64,000 bases of DNA. It comes from Streptomyces sp. NBC_01210. Its GTDB lineage: Bacteria > Actinomycetota > Actinomycetes > Streptomycetales > Streptomycetaceae. Numbering within the stretch: position 1 is the first letter of the stretch; every line of letters begins with the position of its first letter. Both the position numbers and the translations under genes were made by a program. The stretch spans positions 3,286,001 to 3,350,000 of the forward strand of contig NZ_CP108549.1 of NCBI RefSeq assembly GCF_036010325.1, given 5' to 3'. Positions 26,002 to 34,916 of this stretch are shown piece after piece. Under the pieces are notes generated by a model. The model saw nothing but the letters and a program-made list of their open reading frames with translations. It made no database searches and was not told where the DNA came from.

Positions 26002-27402
26002 ATGTCGTCGCAGAAGCAGCATCAGCTGGCCACCGGGGCGACATGCCCCAGCTGCGAGGAACCGCTGGAGACGGGTGACCTGTTCTGCGGTGCGTGCGGG
26101 TACGACCTGTCGACCGAGCCCGCACCCCGGGACGACCATCCCACCGTCGCCATCGGCACTCCCGTCGAGTGGCCGGCGGCCACCGGGACGGACACCTCGG
26201 GCACGCCCGCGCCGGTACATCTGCCGGACGATCTGGCGGGTACGGACTCGGGCGGCCGTCAGCTGTCCGCATCGGCCGTGCGGTACGACGATCCGCCCGG
26301 CCATGAGGCGTCCGCCGATGCCAGTGCCTCATCGAGCGGCGACTTCCAGCTGGCCGCGCCCGATGCGGGCACCGCCGTGGCCGCAGACCCGCGCGCCGTG
26401 GACCCCGCCGCCCCTTCCGCGCCCGCCACTCCTTCCGCGCCCGCCGCTCCTTCCGCGCCCGGCACCAAGCTCTGTGTGGCCTGCCGCGCCGGCCATGTCG
26501 ACACCGACGGCTACTGCGAGAACTGCGGCCACGCGCAGCCCCGCGAGCGCGACCACATGGAACAGGAACTGGGCTCGGTCGCTGCCGTCAGCGACCGCGG
26601 GCTGCGCCACCACCGCAACGAGGACTCGTTCGCGGTCTCCTGCACGGCTCTGCCGGACGGCTCACCCGCCGTCGTCGCGATCGTCTGCGACGGGGTCTCC
26701 TCGGCGACCCGCCCCGACGAAGCCTCGGAGGCCGCCGCGAGCGCCGCCAACGAACTGCTGCTGGAGTCGCTGCCGCGCGGCACACACCCCCAGCAGGCAA
26801 TGCACGAGGCGATCATCGCCGCCTCCGAGGCGGTCAACTCCCTTGCCGTGGACCCCGGTCAGGCCGAGGCCATGGAGCACGATCCGCACCGCCATCAGAA
26901 CGCACCCGCCTGCACGATCGTCGGCGCGGTGGCCGCCGCCGGTCTGCTGGTCATCGGCTGGGTCGGCGACAGCCGCGCCTACTGGGTGCCCGACGACCGC
27001 GGCGGCCCGCCCGCCCGGCTCACCGAGGACGACTCCTGGGCCGCCCAGATGGTGTCGGCCGGCCTGATGAGCGAGGCGGAGGCGTACGCCGACGAGCGCG
27101 CCCACGCCATCACGGGGTGGCTGGGAGCCGATGCGTACGAACTCGAGCCGCACACCGCCTCCTTCAAGCCCGACCGGCCCGGTGTGGTCGTGGTCTGTAC
27201 GGACGGCCTGTGGAACTACGCGGAAGGCGCCGAGGAGATGGCCCGGGCCATCCCGGTGGATGCCGCGGACCGGCCGCTGCACAGCGCGCAGGTACTGGTC
27301 GGTCATGCGCTCGACGGCGGCGGCCACGACAACGTAACAGTGGCCGTCCTGCCGTTCGCCGTGCCGCACCAAGGGGCAGGATCGGCCTACAACAAGGCTT
27401 GA
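26002..27402 (+). CDS. PP2C-family protein phosphatase with N-terminal zinc ribbons
   Basis: ATG 26002 follows the pknG stop by 3 bp; a TTG one codon earlier is in frame but unlikely. The 466-residue protein has two four-Cys zinc ribbons: CPSC...CGAC at about 15-32, and CVAC...CENC at about 155-175. An acidic, then Ala/Pro-rich linker separates them. The PP2C domain (about 190-455) has all metal-binding acids: RHHRNEDSF, IVCDGVSSAT, WVGDSRAYW, VVCTDGLWNY, GHDNVTVAVL. It should dephosphorylate Ser/Thr residues in the cytoplasm and is the natural counterpart of the adjacent PknG. Its substrates are not known. Confidence 0.93.
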   Translation: MSSQKQHQLATGATCPSCEEPLETGDLFCGACGYDLSTEPAPRDDHPTVAIGTPVEWPAATGTDTSGTPAPVHLPDDLAGTDSGGRQLSASAVRYDDPPGHEASADASASSSGDFQLAAPDAGTAVAADPRAVDPAAPSAPATPSAPAAPSAPGTKLCVACRAGHVDTDGYCENCGHAQPRERDHMEQELGSVAAVSDRGLRHHRNEDSFAVSCTALPDGSPAVVAIVCDGVSSATRPDEASEAAASAANELLLESLPRGTHPQQAMHEAIIAASEAVNSLAVDPGQAEAMEHDPHRHQNAPACTIVGAVAAAGLLVIGWVGDSRAYWVPDDRGGPPARLTEDDSWAAQMVSAGLMSEAEAYADERAHAITGWLGADAYELEPHTASFKPDRPGVVVVCTDGLWNYAEGAEEMARAIPVDAADRPLHSAQVLVGHALDGGGHDNVTVAVLPFAVPHQGAGSAYNKA

Positions 27403-27488
27403 GCCCCGATATGTCCGGCGAGCCGTCGCCCGCGGGACACCCGTGTCCCTTTCTCGCCGCCTCAGCGGAGCCTCAAGGAGCCGATCAG

Positions 27489-28847
27489 ATGGCCAATTTC
27501 TCCAAGTCCCAGGTGCCGCAGTTCTCCGTCGAGGTGTACCAGAACGAATTTCTGCCGGAGGGCGGCCGCGAGGTCAACGCGATCGTCACGGTCGCCTCCA
27601 CCGGAGGCGGCACCAGCGGCGGGGCGCCGCTGGCGGGAGCGTCGTCCTCCCCCTCGTACATACCGGGGCAGGCACCGAGCGCCGCTGTGGTGATCATGGT
27701 CGACTGTTCCGGCTCCATGGACTATCCGCCGACCAAGATGCGCAATGCGCGTGATGCCACGGCCGCCGCCATCGACACCCTGCGCGACGGTGTCGCCTTC
27801 GCGGTGGTCGCCGGTACGCATGTGGCGAGCGAGGTCTATCCCGGAGGCGGCCGGCTCGCGGTCGCCGATGCGCAGACCCGCGGCCAGGCCAAGGAGGCCC
27901 TGCGCCGGCTCAGCGCGGGCGGCGGCACCGCGATCGGCACCTGGCTGCGGCTGACCGACCGGTTGCTGGCCTCCTCCGACGTCCCGATCCGGCACGGCAT
28001 CCTGCTCACCGACGGGCGCAATGAGCACGAGTCCCCGGAGGACCTGCGGTCAGCCCTGGACGCAGGCGCGGGCCGCTTCACCTGCGACGCCCGCGGAGTC
28101 GGCACGGACTGGGAGGTCAAGGAGGTCACCGGCGTCGCATCGGCGCTGCTCGGCACGGCCGATATCGTCGCCGACCCGGCCGGGCTGGCCGCGGACTTCA
28201 CCAGCATGATGGAGAACGCCATGGGTAAGGAGGTCGCGGATGTGGCACTGCGGCTGTGGACGCCCGTCGGCGTGGAGATCAAGTTCGTCAAGCAGGTGGC
28301 GCCGACGGTCGAGGAGCTGACCGGGCGGCGTACGGAGGCGGGGCCGCGGGCCGGGGACTATCCGACCGGCTCCTGGGGCGACGAGTCCCGCGACTACCAC
28401 GTGTGCGTCCAGGTGCCGGAGGCGGGCATCGGCCAGGAGATGCTGGCGGCCCGGGTCTCGCTGATCATTCCGGCTGCGGACGGCGGCGCTCCCGAGGTGC
28501 TTTCGCAAGGGCTCGTCAAGGCGGTGTGGACGGACGACATGGTGGCGTCCACCTCGATCAACCCCCAGGTCGCGCACTACACGGGGCAGGCCGAACTGGC
28601 ACAAGTCATCCAACAGGGGCTGGATGCCCGCAAGTCGGGTGACTTCGACGGCGCGACCGCCAAACTGGGCCGTGCGGTACAGCTCGCGGCGGACTCGGGG
28701 AACGAGGACACTGCGAAACTCCTTTCGAAGGTGGTGGACGTCGTCGATGCGGCGACAGGTACTGTGCGACTGAAGGCGAAGGTCGCGGAAGCCGACGAGA
28801 TGACTCTCGAAACGCGCTCCACCAAGACGGTTCGTGTGAAGAAGTAG
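27489..28847 (+). CDS. von Willebrand factor A domain protein
   Basis: I chose ATG 27489, with AAGGAG eight bases upstream; an upstream in-frame extension lies inside the phosphatase gene. The 452-residue cytoplasmic protein has a vWA domain (about 65-240). Its metal-ion site is intact: MVDCSGSM with Asp near 72 (DxSxS), then GTAIGTWL and LLTDGRNEH. The C-terminal part is a beta-rich region (about 240-370) followed by a helical segment (about 360-430, QAELAQVIQQGLDARKSGDF). vWA proteins assemble protein complexes. Here it sits between a PP2C phosphatase and an FHA protein, suggesting a scaffold in the same pathway. Confidence 0.92.
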   Translation: MANFSKSQVPQFSVEVYQNEFLPEGGREVNAIVTVASTGGGTSGGAPLAGASSSPSYIPGQAPSAAVVIMVDCSGSMDYPPTKMRNARDATAAAIDTLRDGVAFAVVAGTHVASEVYPGGGRLAVADAQTRGQAKEALRRLSAGGGTAIGTWLRLTDRLLASSDVPIRHGILLTDGRNEHESPEDLRSALDAGAGRFTCDARGVGTDWEVKEVTGVASALLGTADIVADPAGLAADFTSMMENAMGKEVADVALRLWTPVGVEIKFVKQVAPTVEELTGRRTEAGPRAGDYPTGSWGDESRDYHVCVQVPEAGIGQEMLAARVSLIIPAADGGAPEVLSQGLVKAVWTDDMVASTSINPQVAHYTGQAELAQVIQQGLDARKSGDFDGATAKLGRAVQLAADSGNEDTAKLLSKVVDVVDAATGTVRLKAKVAEADEMTLETRSTKTVRVKK

Positions 28848-28907
28848 CAACAGAAACACTGATGTGAACGGCCCTCGGGCCGAACGAGGAGAGGGGGAAG
28901 CGCCGAC

Positions 28908-30149
28908 ATGCCGACCTGCCCAAACGGACACCAGTCGGGTTCCGACGACTGGTGCGAGGTCTGTGGCCACCGCATGGCCGGTCCTGGCGCTCCCGCGGGT
29001 GCCGTTCCGCCGCCGCCTCCCCCGCCGCCGGCCTATGGCTACCCGGGCCCCGGTGATCCGAACGCCACCGCCCAGGCCGAGCTCTGCCCGCAGTGCCGCA
29101 CCCCGCGCGAGGCCATGGCCCCGTTCTGCGAGGAGTGCCGGTACAACTTCCTCACGCACACGGCGACGTCGTACACCCCGGTGGCTCCGTCCCAGCAGCC
29201 CCCCGGGCTGAACCTTCCGCCGGGCTTCCAGTCCCAGCCCGCGCAGGCGTCGGCACCGCTGCCGCCCCCGCCCCCGCCGCCGCACCTTCAGCAACCGCAT
29301 CAGCAACCGCATCAGCAGCATGATCCGTACGACTACCAGAGCTCGCGGCCCTCGCAGATGAACCGGCCGGCCGAGCCGCTGACGAACGAACCGCCGGCCC
29401 AGCAGCAGCCGTACCAGCAACAGCCGGGTCCCCCGGCCCCGCCGTCCTTCCCGCAGAATCCGTTCCCCAACCCGCAGGCGCAGCCCGGTCCGCCGGCGCC
29501 CCCCGCGTACCAGCAGCCTGCTCCGCCCGCCCCGCCGCAGCCCCAGCAGACGGGCGGTGGCGACGACTGGATGCTGTCCCCGCCCTCGCAGCCCCAGGCA
29601 CCACAGAGTCCGCATGCGCCGCAGCAGCCGGATTCGTTCCGGCAGCCGGGGGATCCCTTCCAGCAGCAGCCGATGCCGCAGCAGTACGCCCAGGAGCAGG
29701 GCCGACCTCAAGGCCAGCAGCAGCCGCCGCAGTACCAGACCCCCGCGGGCTGGACCGCCGTCATCGCGCCCGACCGTGAGTACTTCCTGGCGATGATGCA
29801 GCGCAGCGGCCCCGAGGCCACCGGCCTCAATCTGCCCGCGTACTCGCCCGAGCAGCACCTGCCGCTCACCGGGAACCAGATCACCATCGGCCGCCGCCGG
29901 CACTCCACGGGCGAGTCCCCCGACATCGATCTGTCCGTACCGCCGGAGGACCCGGGCGTCTCGCACCAGCACGCGGTGCTGGTCCAGCAGCCCGACGGTT
30001 CCTGGGCCGTTGTCGACCAGAACTCCACCAACGGCACTACGCTCAACGGCGCCGAGGACCCGCTCCAGCCCTATGTGCCCGTCCCGTTGAACGACGGCGA
30101 CCAGGTCCATGTCGGCGCCTGGACGACCATCACCATCCGGCGCGGCTAG
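28908..30149 (+). CDS. FHA-domain protein with zinc ribbons and a Pro/Gln-rich linker
   Basis: The 413-residue protein starts at ATG 28908 behind GAGGAGAGGGGG. A first zinc ribbon has two Cys pairs (CPNGHQSG...CEVC, about 4-24) and a second has CPQC...CEEC (about 62-80). Residues about 85-280 are Pro/Gln-rich and disordered. The C-terminal FHA domain (about 320-410) keeps the phosphothreonine-binding residues: ITIGRRRHSTG, VSHQHAVL and NSTNGTTLNG. It should dock phosphorylated partners of PknG or the kinase itself. It lacks the ETTS-type N-terminal phosphorylation motif of the mycobacterial PknG substrate GarA, so it is not a simple GarA equivalent. The operon ends here, overlapping the convergent methyltransferase gene by 4 bp. 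Confidence 0.93.
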   Translation: MPTCPNGHQSGSDDWCEVCGHRMAGPGAPAGAVPPPPPPPPAYGYPGPGDPNATAQAELCPQCRTPREAMAPFCEECRYNFLTHTATSYTPVAPSQQPPGLNLPPGFQSQPAQASAPLPPPPPPPHLQQPHQQPHQQHDPYDYQSSRPSQMNRPAEPLTNEPPAQQQPYQQQPGPPAPPSFPQNPFPNPQAQPGPPAPPAYQQPAPPAPPQPQQTGGGDDWMLSPPSQPQAPQSPHAPQQPDSFRQPGDPFQQQPMPQQYAQEQGRPQGQQQPPQYQTPAGWTAVIAPDREYFLAMMQRSGPEATGLNLPAYSPEQHLPLTGNQITIGRRRHSTGESPDIDLSVPPEDPGVSHQHAVLVQQPDGSWAVVDQNSTNGTTLNGAEDPLQPYVPVPLNDGDQVHVGAWTTITIRRG

Positions 30150-31165
30150 GGCGTTCCCTGGCGGCCCGCCGCGGTGGCCCAGCCGGTCGGGCGTCCGAGC
30201 GGCCAGGCGTACGGCCCTTCGGGGTCGTCCAGCCAGGCCCACTGGTGGTCCCCGCTGACGGTGACCCCGAACCGGTCCCGCTGTGGGCGCCGCTCGCGCT
30301 CCCACAGCGAGAGGGCCTCGTGCGGGTCGAGGCTGCCCGCGGTCAGGGTCAGCAGGAAGCGGAAGAGGTCGTTCTCGATCGCGCGCCTCGGCAGCCCGCC
30401 GATATGCCCCTCCCGCGGCAGCTCGCCACCGCGCAGCGGCACGAAGTACGCCGATGTACGCAGAAAGTGGCCCTCCGCACTTCTGCCGCCGCTGTCGTCA
30501 CGCACCCGCAGCGCGATCAGCCCGGTGGAGAGCGGAGCCAGGATCCGCGCCCCCGGGCTGCACTGCGGCAGCCAGTCGAACGGCACCGACGGCAGCGTGC
30601 AGGTCGCGATGATGCGGTCGAAGGGGGCGCGCGCCGGGCAGCCGCGCGCACCGTCGCCGGTGGCGACGGTGGGGTGGTGGCCGGCGGCCGCCAGATGCGA
30701 CCGCGCCGATTCGGTGATCTCCGGGTCCAGATCGACGGTGGTCACCAGGTCGTCGCCGAGCCGGTGCGACAGCAGCGCGGCGTTGTAGCCGGTGCCCGCG
30801 CCGATCTCGAGTACGGCGTTCCCGTCCTCGACATCGAGCTCCTCGAGCATCCGGGCCATCAGCGAGGGCTGGCTGCTGGAGGAGAGCAGCTCACCGTCGC
30901 GCACCCGGGTGGCGAGCGGCCCGTCCGCGTACGCCCCCCGCAGCCAGCGCTCCCGCCGCACGGGGTCCGGGTCCTCGCACCACAGGCGTTCGTACGCGCC
31001 CGCCCGGCTCCCGTAGTAGTACGGCACGAACAGGTGCCGCGGCACCTCTTCGAACGCCGCCCGCCAGGCCGGGTCGGTCAGCCCGCCGCCCGCCACGATC
31101 TCCCGCACCAACAACCGCCGCGCCTCGGCGGCGGGCTCGGCGAACCGGTCCAGGTGCACAGCCAT
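30146..31165 (-). CDS. protein-L-isoaspartate O-methyltransferase-like SAM enzyme
   Basis: The 339-residue protein is read from ATG 31165, with AGGAGAG upstream; an in-frame extension to 31273 lacks a site. The PCMT-like fold starts with FEEVPRHLFVPYYY. The SAM-binding glycine loop is VLEIGAGTGYNAALL (near 120), then VVTTVDLDPE-type VTTVDLDPEITESAR and FDRIIATCTLPSVP. A C-terminal region of about 120 residues (FLRTSAYFVPLRGG, QWAWLDDPEGPY) goes beyond the classical repair enzyme. That tail is common in actinomycete paralogues, and proteins of this architecture may act in natural-product or peptide modification. The substrate is therefore open. The gene is divergent from glbO. Confidence 0.85.
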   Translation of the reverse strand: MAVHLDRFAEPAAEARRLLVREIVAGGGLTDPAWRAAFEEVPRHLFVPYYYGSRAGAYERLWCEDPDPVRRERWLRGAYADGPLATRVRDGELLSSSSQPSLMARMLEELDVEDGNAVLEIGAGTGYNAALLSHRLGDDLVTTVDLDPEITESARSHLAAAGHHPTVATGDGARGCPARAPFDRIIATCTLPSVPFDWLPQCSPGARILAPLSTGLIALRVRDDSGGRSAEGHFLRTSAYFVPLRGGELPREGHIGGLPRRAIENDLFRFLLTLTAGSLDPHEALSLWERERRPQRDRFGVTVSGDHQWAWLDDPEGPYAWPLGRPTGWATAAGRQGTP

Positions 31166-31349
31166 GCCTCCACTCTCCTGCGCCACCGCCCCCTGGGCGA
31201 GCACCCGATCGGGGGTGGTCCCGGTGCTGGAGTCCTCGGCCGGTGCGTCTGAGACGATGGACGGGTGCTGCACTTCCCGGGGGCTACCCCCGGACCCCCG
31301 GCCGACACCCCTCGGGGCTGACCAGAGACATATTGCGAGGCTTATTCAC

Positions 31350-31754
31350 GTGAACGAGATTCCGCGCGGCACCGTTCAGGAACAGACCTTCTACGAGCAG
31401 GTCGGCGGCGAGGAGACTTTCCGGCGGCTCGTCCACCGCTTCTACCAGGGCGTTGCCGAGGACCCGGTGCTGCGGCCGATGTACCCGGAGCAGGATCTGG
31501 GACCGGCCGAGGAACGGCTTGTTCTCTTCCTGATGCAGTACTGGGGCGGTCCGCGCACCTACAGCGAGCACCGCGGCCATCCCCGGCTGCGGATGCGGCA
31601 CGCGCCGTTCACCGTCGACCGGGCCGCGCACGACGCCTGGCTGAAGCACATGCGCACGGCTCTCGACGAGCTCGGACTCTCGGAGGAGCACGAGCAGCAG
31701 CTGTGGCACTACCTCACCTATGCCGCGGCAACGATGGTGAACGCCGCAGACTGA
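31350..31754 (+). CDS. glbO: group II truncated haemoglobin (trHbO)
   Basis: This is a 134-residue 2-on-2 haem protein. GTG 31350 has GCGAGG upstream; longer in-frame readings overlap the divergent methyltransferase promoter. Group II features are the proximal His in RMRHAPF (near 83), the Trp at G8 in DAWLKHM, the Tyr in LRPMYPEQDL and the AEERLVLFLMQYWGGP helix. These proteins bind oxygen and react with nitric oxide or peroxide, and often sit near the membrane. It appears monocistronic. A run of three 14-bp repeats and a hairpin follow its stop codon. Confidence 0.94.
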   Translation: MNEIPRGTVQEQTFYEQVGGEETFRRLVHRFYQGVAEDPVLRPMYPEQDLGPAEERLVLFLMQYWGGPRTYSEHRGHPRLRMRHAPFTVDRAAHDAWLKHMRTALDELGLSEEHEQQLWHYLTYAAATMVNAAD

Positions 31755-31789
31755 ACACCTCGGACTGAACGCCGCGGACCGAACGCCGC
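31748..31789. repeat. three 14-bp tandem repeats at the glbO stop
   Basis: agactgaacacctc, ggactgaacgccgc and ggaccgaacgccgc run head to tail. The first copy includes the glbO TGA. They lie directly before the terminator hairpin. Confidence 0.7.
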
Positions 31790-31810
31790 GCTCCGGCCCG
31801 CCGAGCGCGG
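31786..31810. terminator. terminator between glbO and the convergent unit
   Basis: CCGCGCTC, a 9-base loop and GAGCGCGG form a perfect 8-bp stem between convergent genes. No T-run follows, as is usual in high-GC actinomycetes. Confidence 0.6.
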
Positions 31811-31846
31811 AACGGAAGATGCCCGCTCACCGCTTCCGGTCGTGGG

Positions 31847-32521
31847 TCAACCGAGCCTGGTGGGGGTCACGCTCAGTCCGCCGAGACCGGACGTGCGTAC
31901 GGCGATCGACCCGAAGGGCGTACGCAGTCTGAGCCAGCCGCCCGCGGACAGCAGCGCGACCGGGACTCCGGGTCGCAGAAAGCCGAGCGACTGGGCGGCG
32001 TGCACGGCACGCAGCGGCAGTCCGGTGCCGGCGACGGTGCGCGCCCAGATCTCTTGCCCGATCCGGTCGCGCTCGGCGCGGGTGCGGCGCTCGGCGGGCA
32101 ACTGCTCGTCACGGGTGCGGAATTCAGCGACGGCGGCGGCGACCGCGCCGCGCATCGTATTCACTTCGGGGAGTCCGGAGATCTCGCGCCAGCCGCCGCG
32201 CGGCGGCACCACACCGGCCCATGGCGGACCGGTGACGGCGGCGGGCACGGTGAACTCCGCGCCACCCTCAGCGCCGACGCGCTCCAGCAGTTCGCCCGCG
32301 GAGACGGTGGCATCCAGCTCGACGGGGTCGCCGAGCCGTGCCGTACGGATGGCGAGCACCTCAAAGGAGGGCGGACGCCCGAAAACGGCAAGCGCGCCGG
32401 CCCAGGCCTGGAGCCTGACCACGGCGGCGCGGTCGTAGTGGATCAGCCGGGCGAGGAAGGCGGCGAGATCCTCCGCCTCCCTCGCATCGGCGAAGTGCAG
32501 ACTCCGCACGGGCACGGTCAT
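31847..32521 (-). CDS. uncharacterised actinomycete protein coupled to a thioesterase
   Basis: The 224-residue soluble protein starts at ATG 32521, sharing ATGA with the stop of the upstream thioesterase gene. That overlap decides the start; the longer frame runs into the neighbour. It begins with TVPVRSLHFADAREAEDLAAFLARLIHYDR and contains RTRAERDRIGQEIWART and LGFLRPGVPVALLSAGGWL. No catalytic motif or membrane segment stands out. It belongs to a conserved streptomycete hypothetical family, as far as I can judge from the ordered Leu/Arg-rich pattern. Tight overlap suggests shared function or stoichiometry with the thioesterase, but I cannot name a role. Confidence 0.85.
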   Translation of the reverse strand: MTVPVRSLHFADAREAEDLAAFLARLIHYDRAAVVRLQAWAGALAVFGRPPSFEVLAIRTARLGDPVELDATVSAGELLERVGAEGGAEFTVPAAVTGPPWAGVVPPRGGWREISGLPEVNTMRGAVAAAVAEFRTRDEQLPAERRTRAERDRIGQEIWARTVAGTGLPLRAVHAAQSLGFLRPGVPVALLSAGGWLRLRTPFGSIAVRTSGLGGLSVTPTRLG

Positions 32522-32961
32522 GCTGCGAGAGCACCCTCGCCGGCGTCGTCCAGGTACCTCTGGAGGAAGGACTTCTCCTCCGCGCTGATCCGGCGCGGGC
32601 GCTCGGCCCTGAGGTCGTAGGGCACGACGACGGTCGAGGCCCGCACATAGACCTGCGCCGAGGGGCCCTCGGCGTCCTTGACCTCGTACGCGATGGTCAG
32701 CGACGCCGCGCTGATCTTCGTCACCCACAACTCGATGACCACCGGCTCGTGCCGGTGGACCAGCGGCCGCTTGTAGTCGATCTCGTGCCGGGCCACGACG
32801 GACCCGCCGGAGAACGACGGGGAACCGTCCCCCGGCGCCAGCCGGAACATGAAGTCGATCCGCGCCTCTTCCAGATACCGCAGGAAGACGGCGTTGTTGA
32901 CATGCCCGAAGGCATCCATGTCCGACCAGCGAAGGGGACAGCGGTAGATGTACCGGGCCAT
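32518..32961 (-). CDS. acyl-CoA thioesterase, 4HBT (YbgC-like) hotdog fold
   Basis: The 147-residue single hotdog domain begins MARYIYRCPLRWSDMDAFG. The catalytic Asp lies in WSDMDAFGHVNN, followed by the long hotdog helix (FLRYLEEARIDFMF) and the strand VVARHEIDYKRPL. These enzymes hydrolyse small acyl-CoA or hydroxybenzoyl-CoA thioesters in the cytoplasm; the specific acyl group is not predictable. The gene lies 7 bp after ettA and overlaps the next gene by 4 bp, so the three are probably one leftward operon. That is not expected from their functions. Confidence 0.92.
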   Translation of the reverse strand: MARYIYRCPLRWSDMDAFGHVNNAVFLRYLEEARIDFMFRLAPGDGSPSFSGGSVVARHEIDYKRPLVHRHEPVVIELWVTKISAASLTIAYEVKDAEGPSAQVYVRASTVVVPYDLRAERPRRISAEEKSFLQRYLDDAGEGALAA

Positions 32962-32968
32962 GTGCGAC

Positions 32969-34633
<1,665 letters not shown>

Positions 34634-34848
34634 GAGAAACCGTCCGGCAAGAAGTGGGTGGGCAGATACACCCCATCTTGCCTGACCGCCACCCCGGGAA
34701 CGAAACCAGTAACGCCAGGGGTCCCTGACCTGGCTCTTCCGGTTTCATTCCGGCAGTTGATCTGTCACTGACGGTCGTCGTTGGTCAGCACCGATCCGCC
34801 TCGCACGGCGCACAGGCGGCCCGGAACCGCAGCTGATCGCCGACGGCA

Positions 34849-34882
34849 ACGGCCCCGGTACGCGCGGGCATACCGGGGCCGT
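34849..34882 (-). terminator. terminator downstream of the thioester-domain gene
   Basis: ACGGCCCCGGTA, a 10-base loop and TACCGGGGCCGT form a perfect 12-bp stem, 35 bp past the stop of the leftward surface-protein gene. The rest of the interval to ettA (34883-34916 and 34634-34848) holds no gene that I can support. Confidence 0.85.
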
Positions 34883-34916
34883 CATCAGCGCAGCGTCACA
34901 TTGCGCGTATACGTGC

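Noticed and set aside
28908..30149. FHA protein as the GarA/OdhI orthologue
   Set aside because: It lacks the ETTS phosphorylation motif, is far longer and has zinc ribbons and a Pro/Gln linker. It is better treated as a separate FHA protein.
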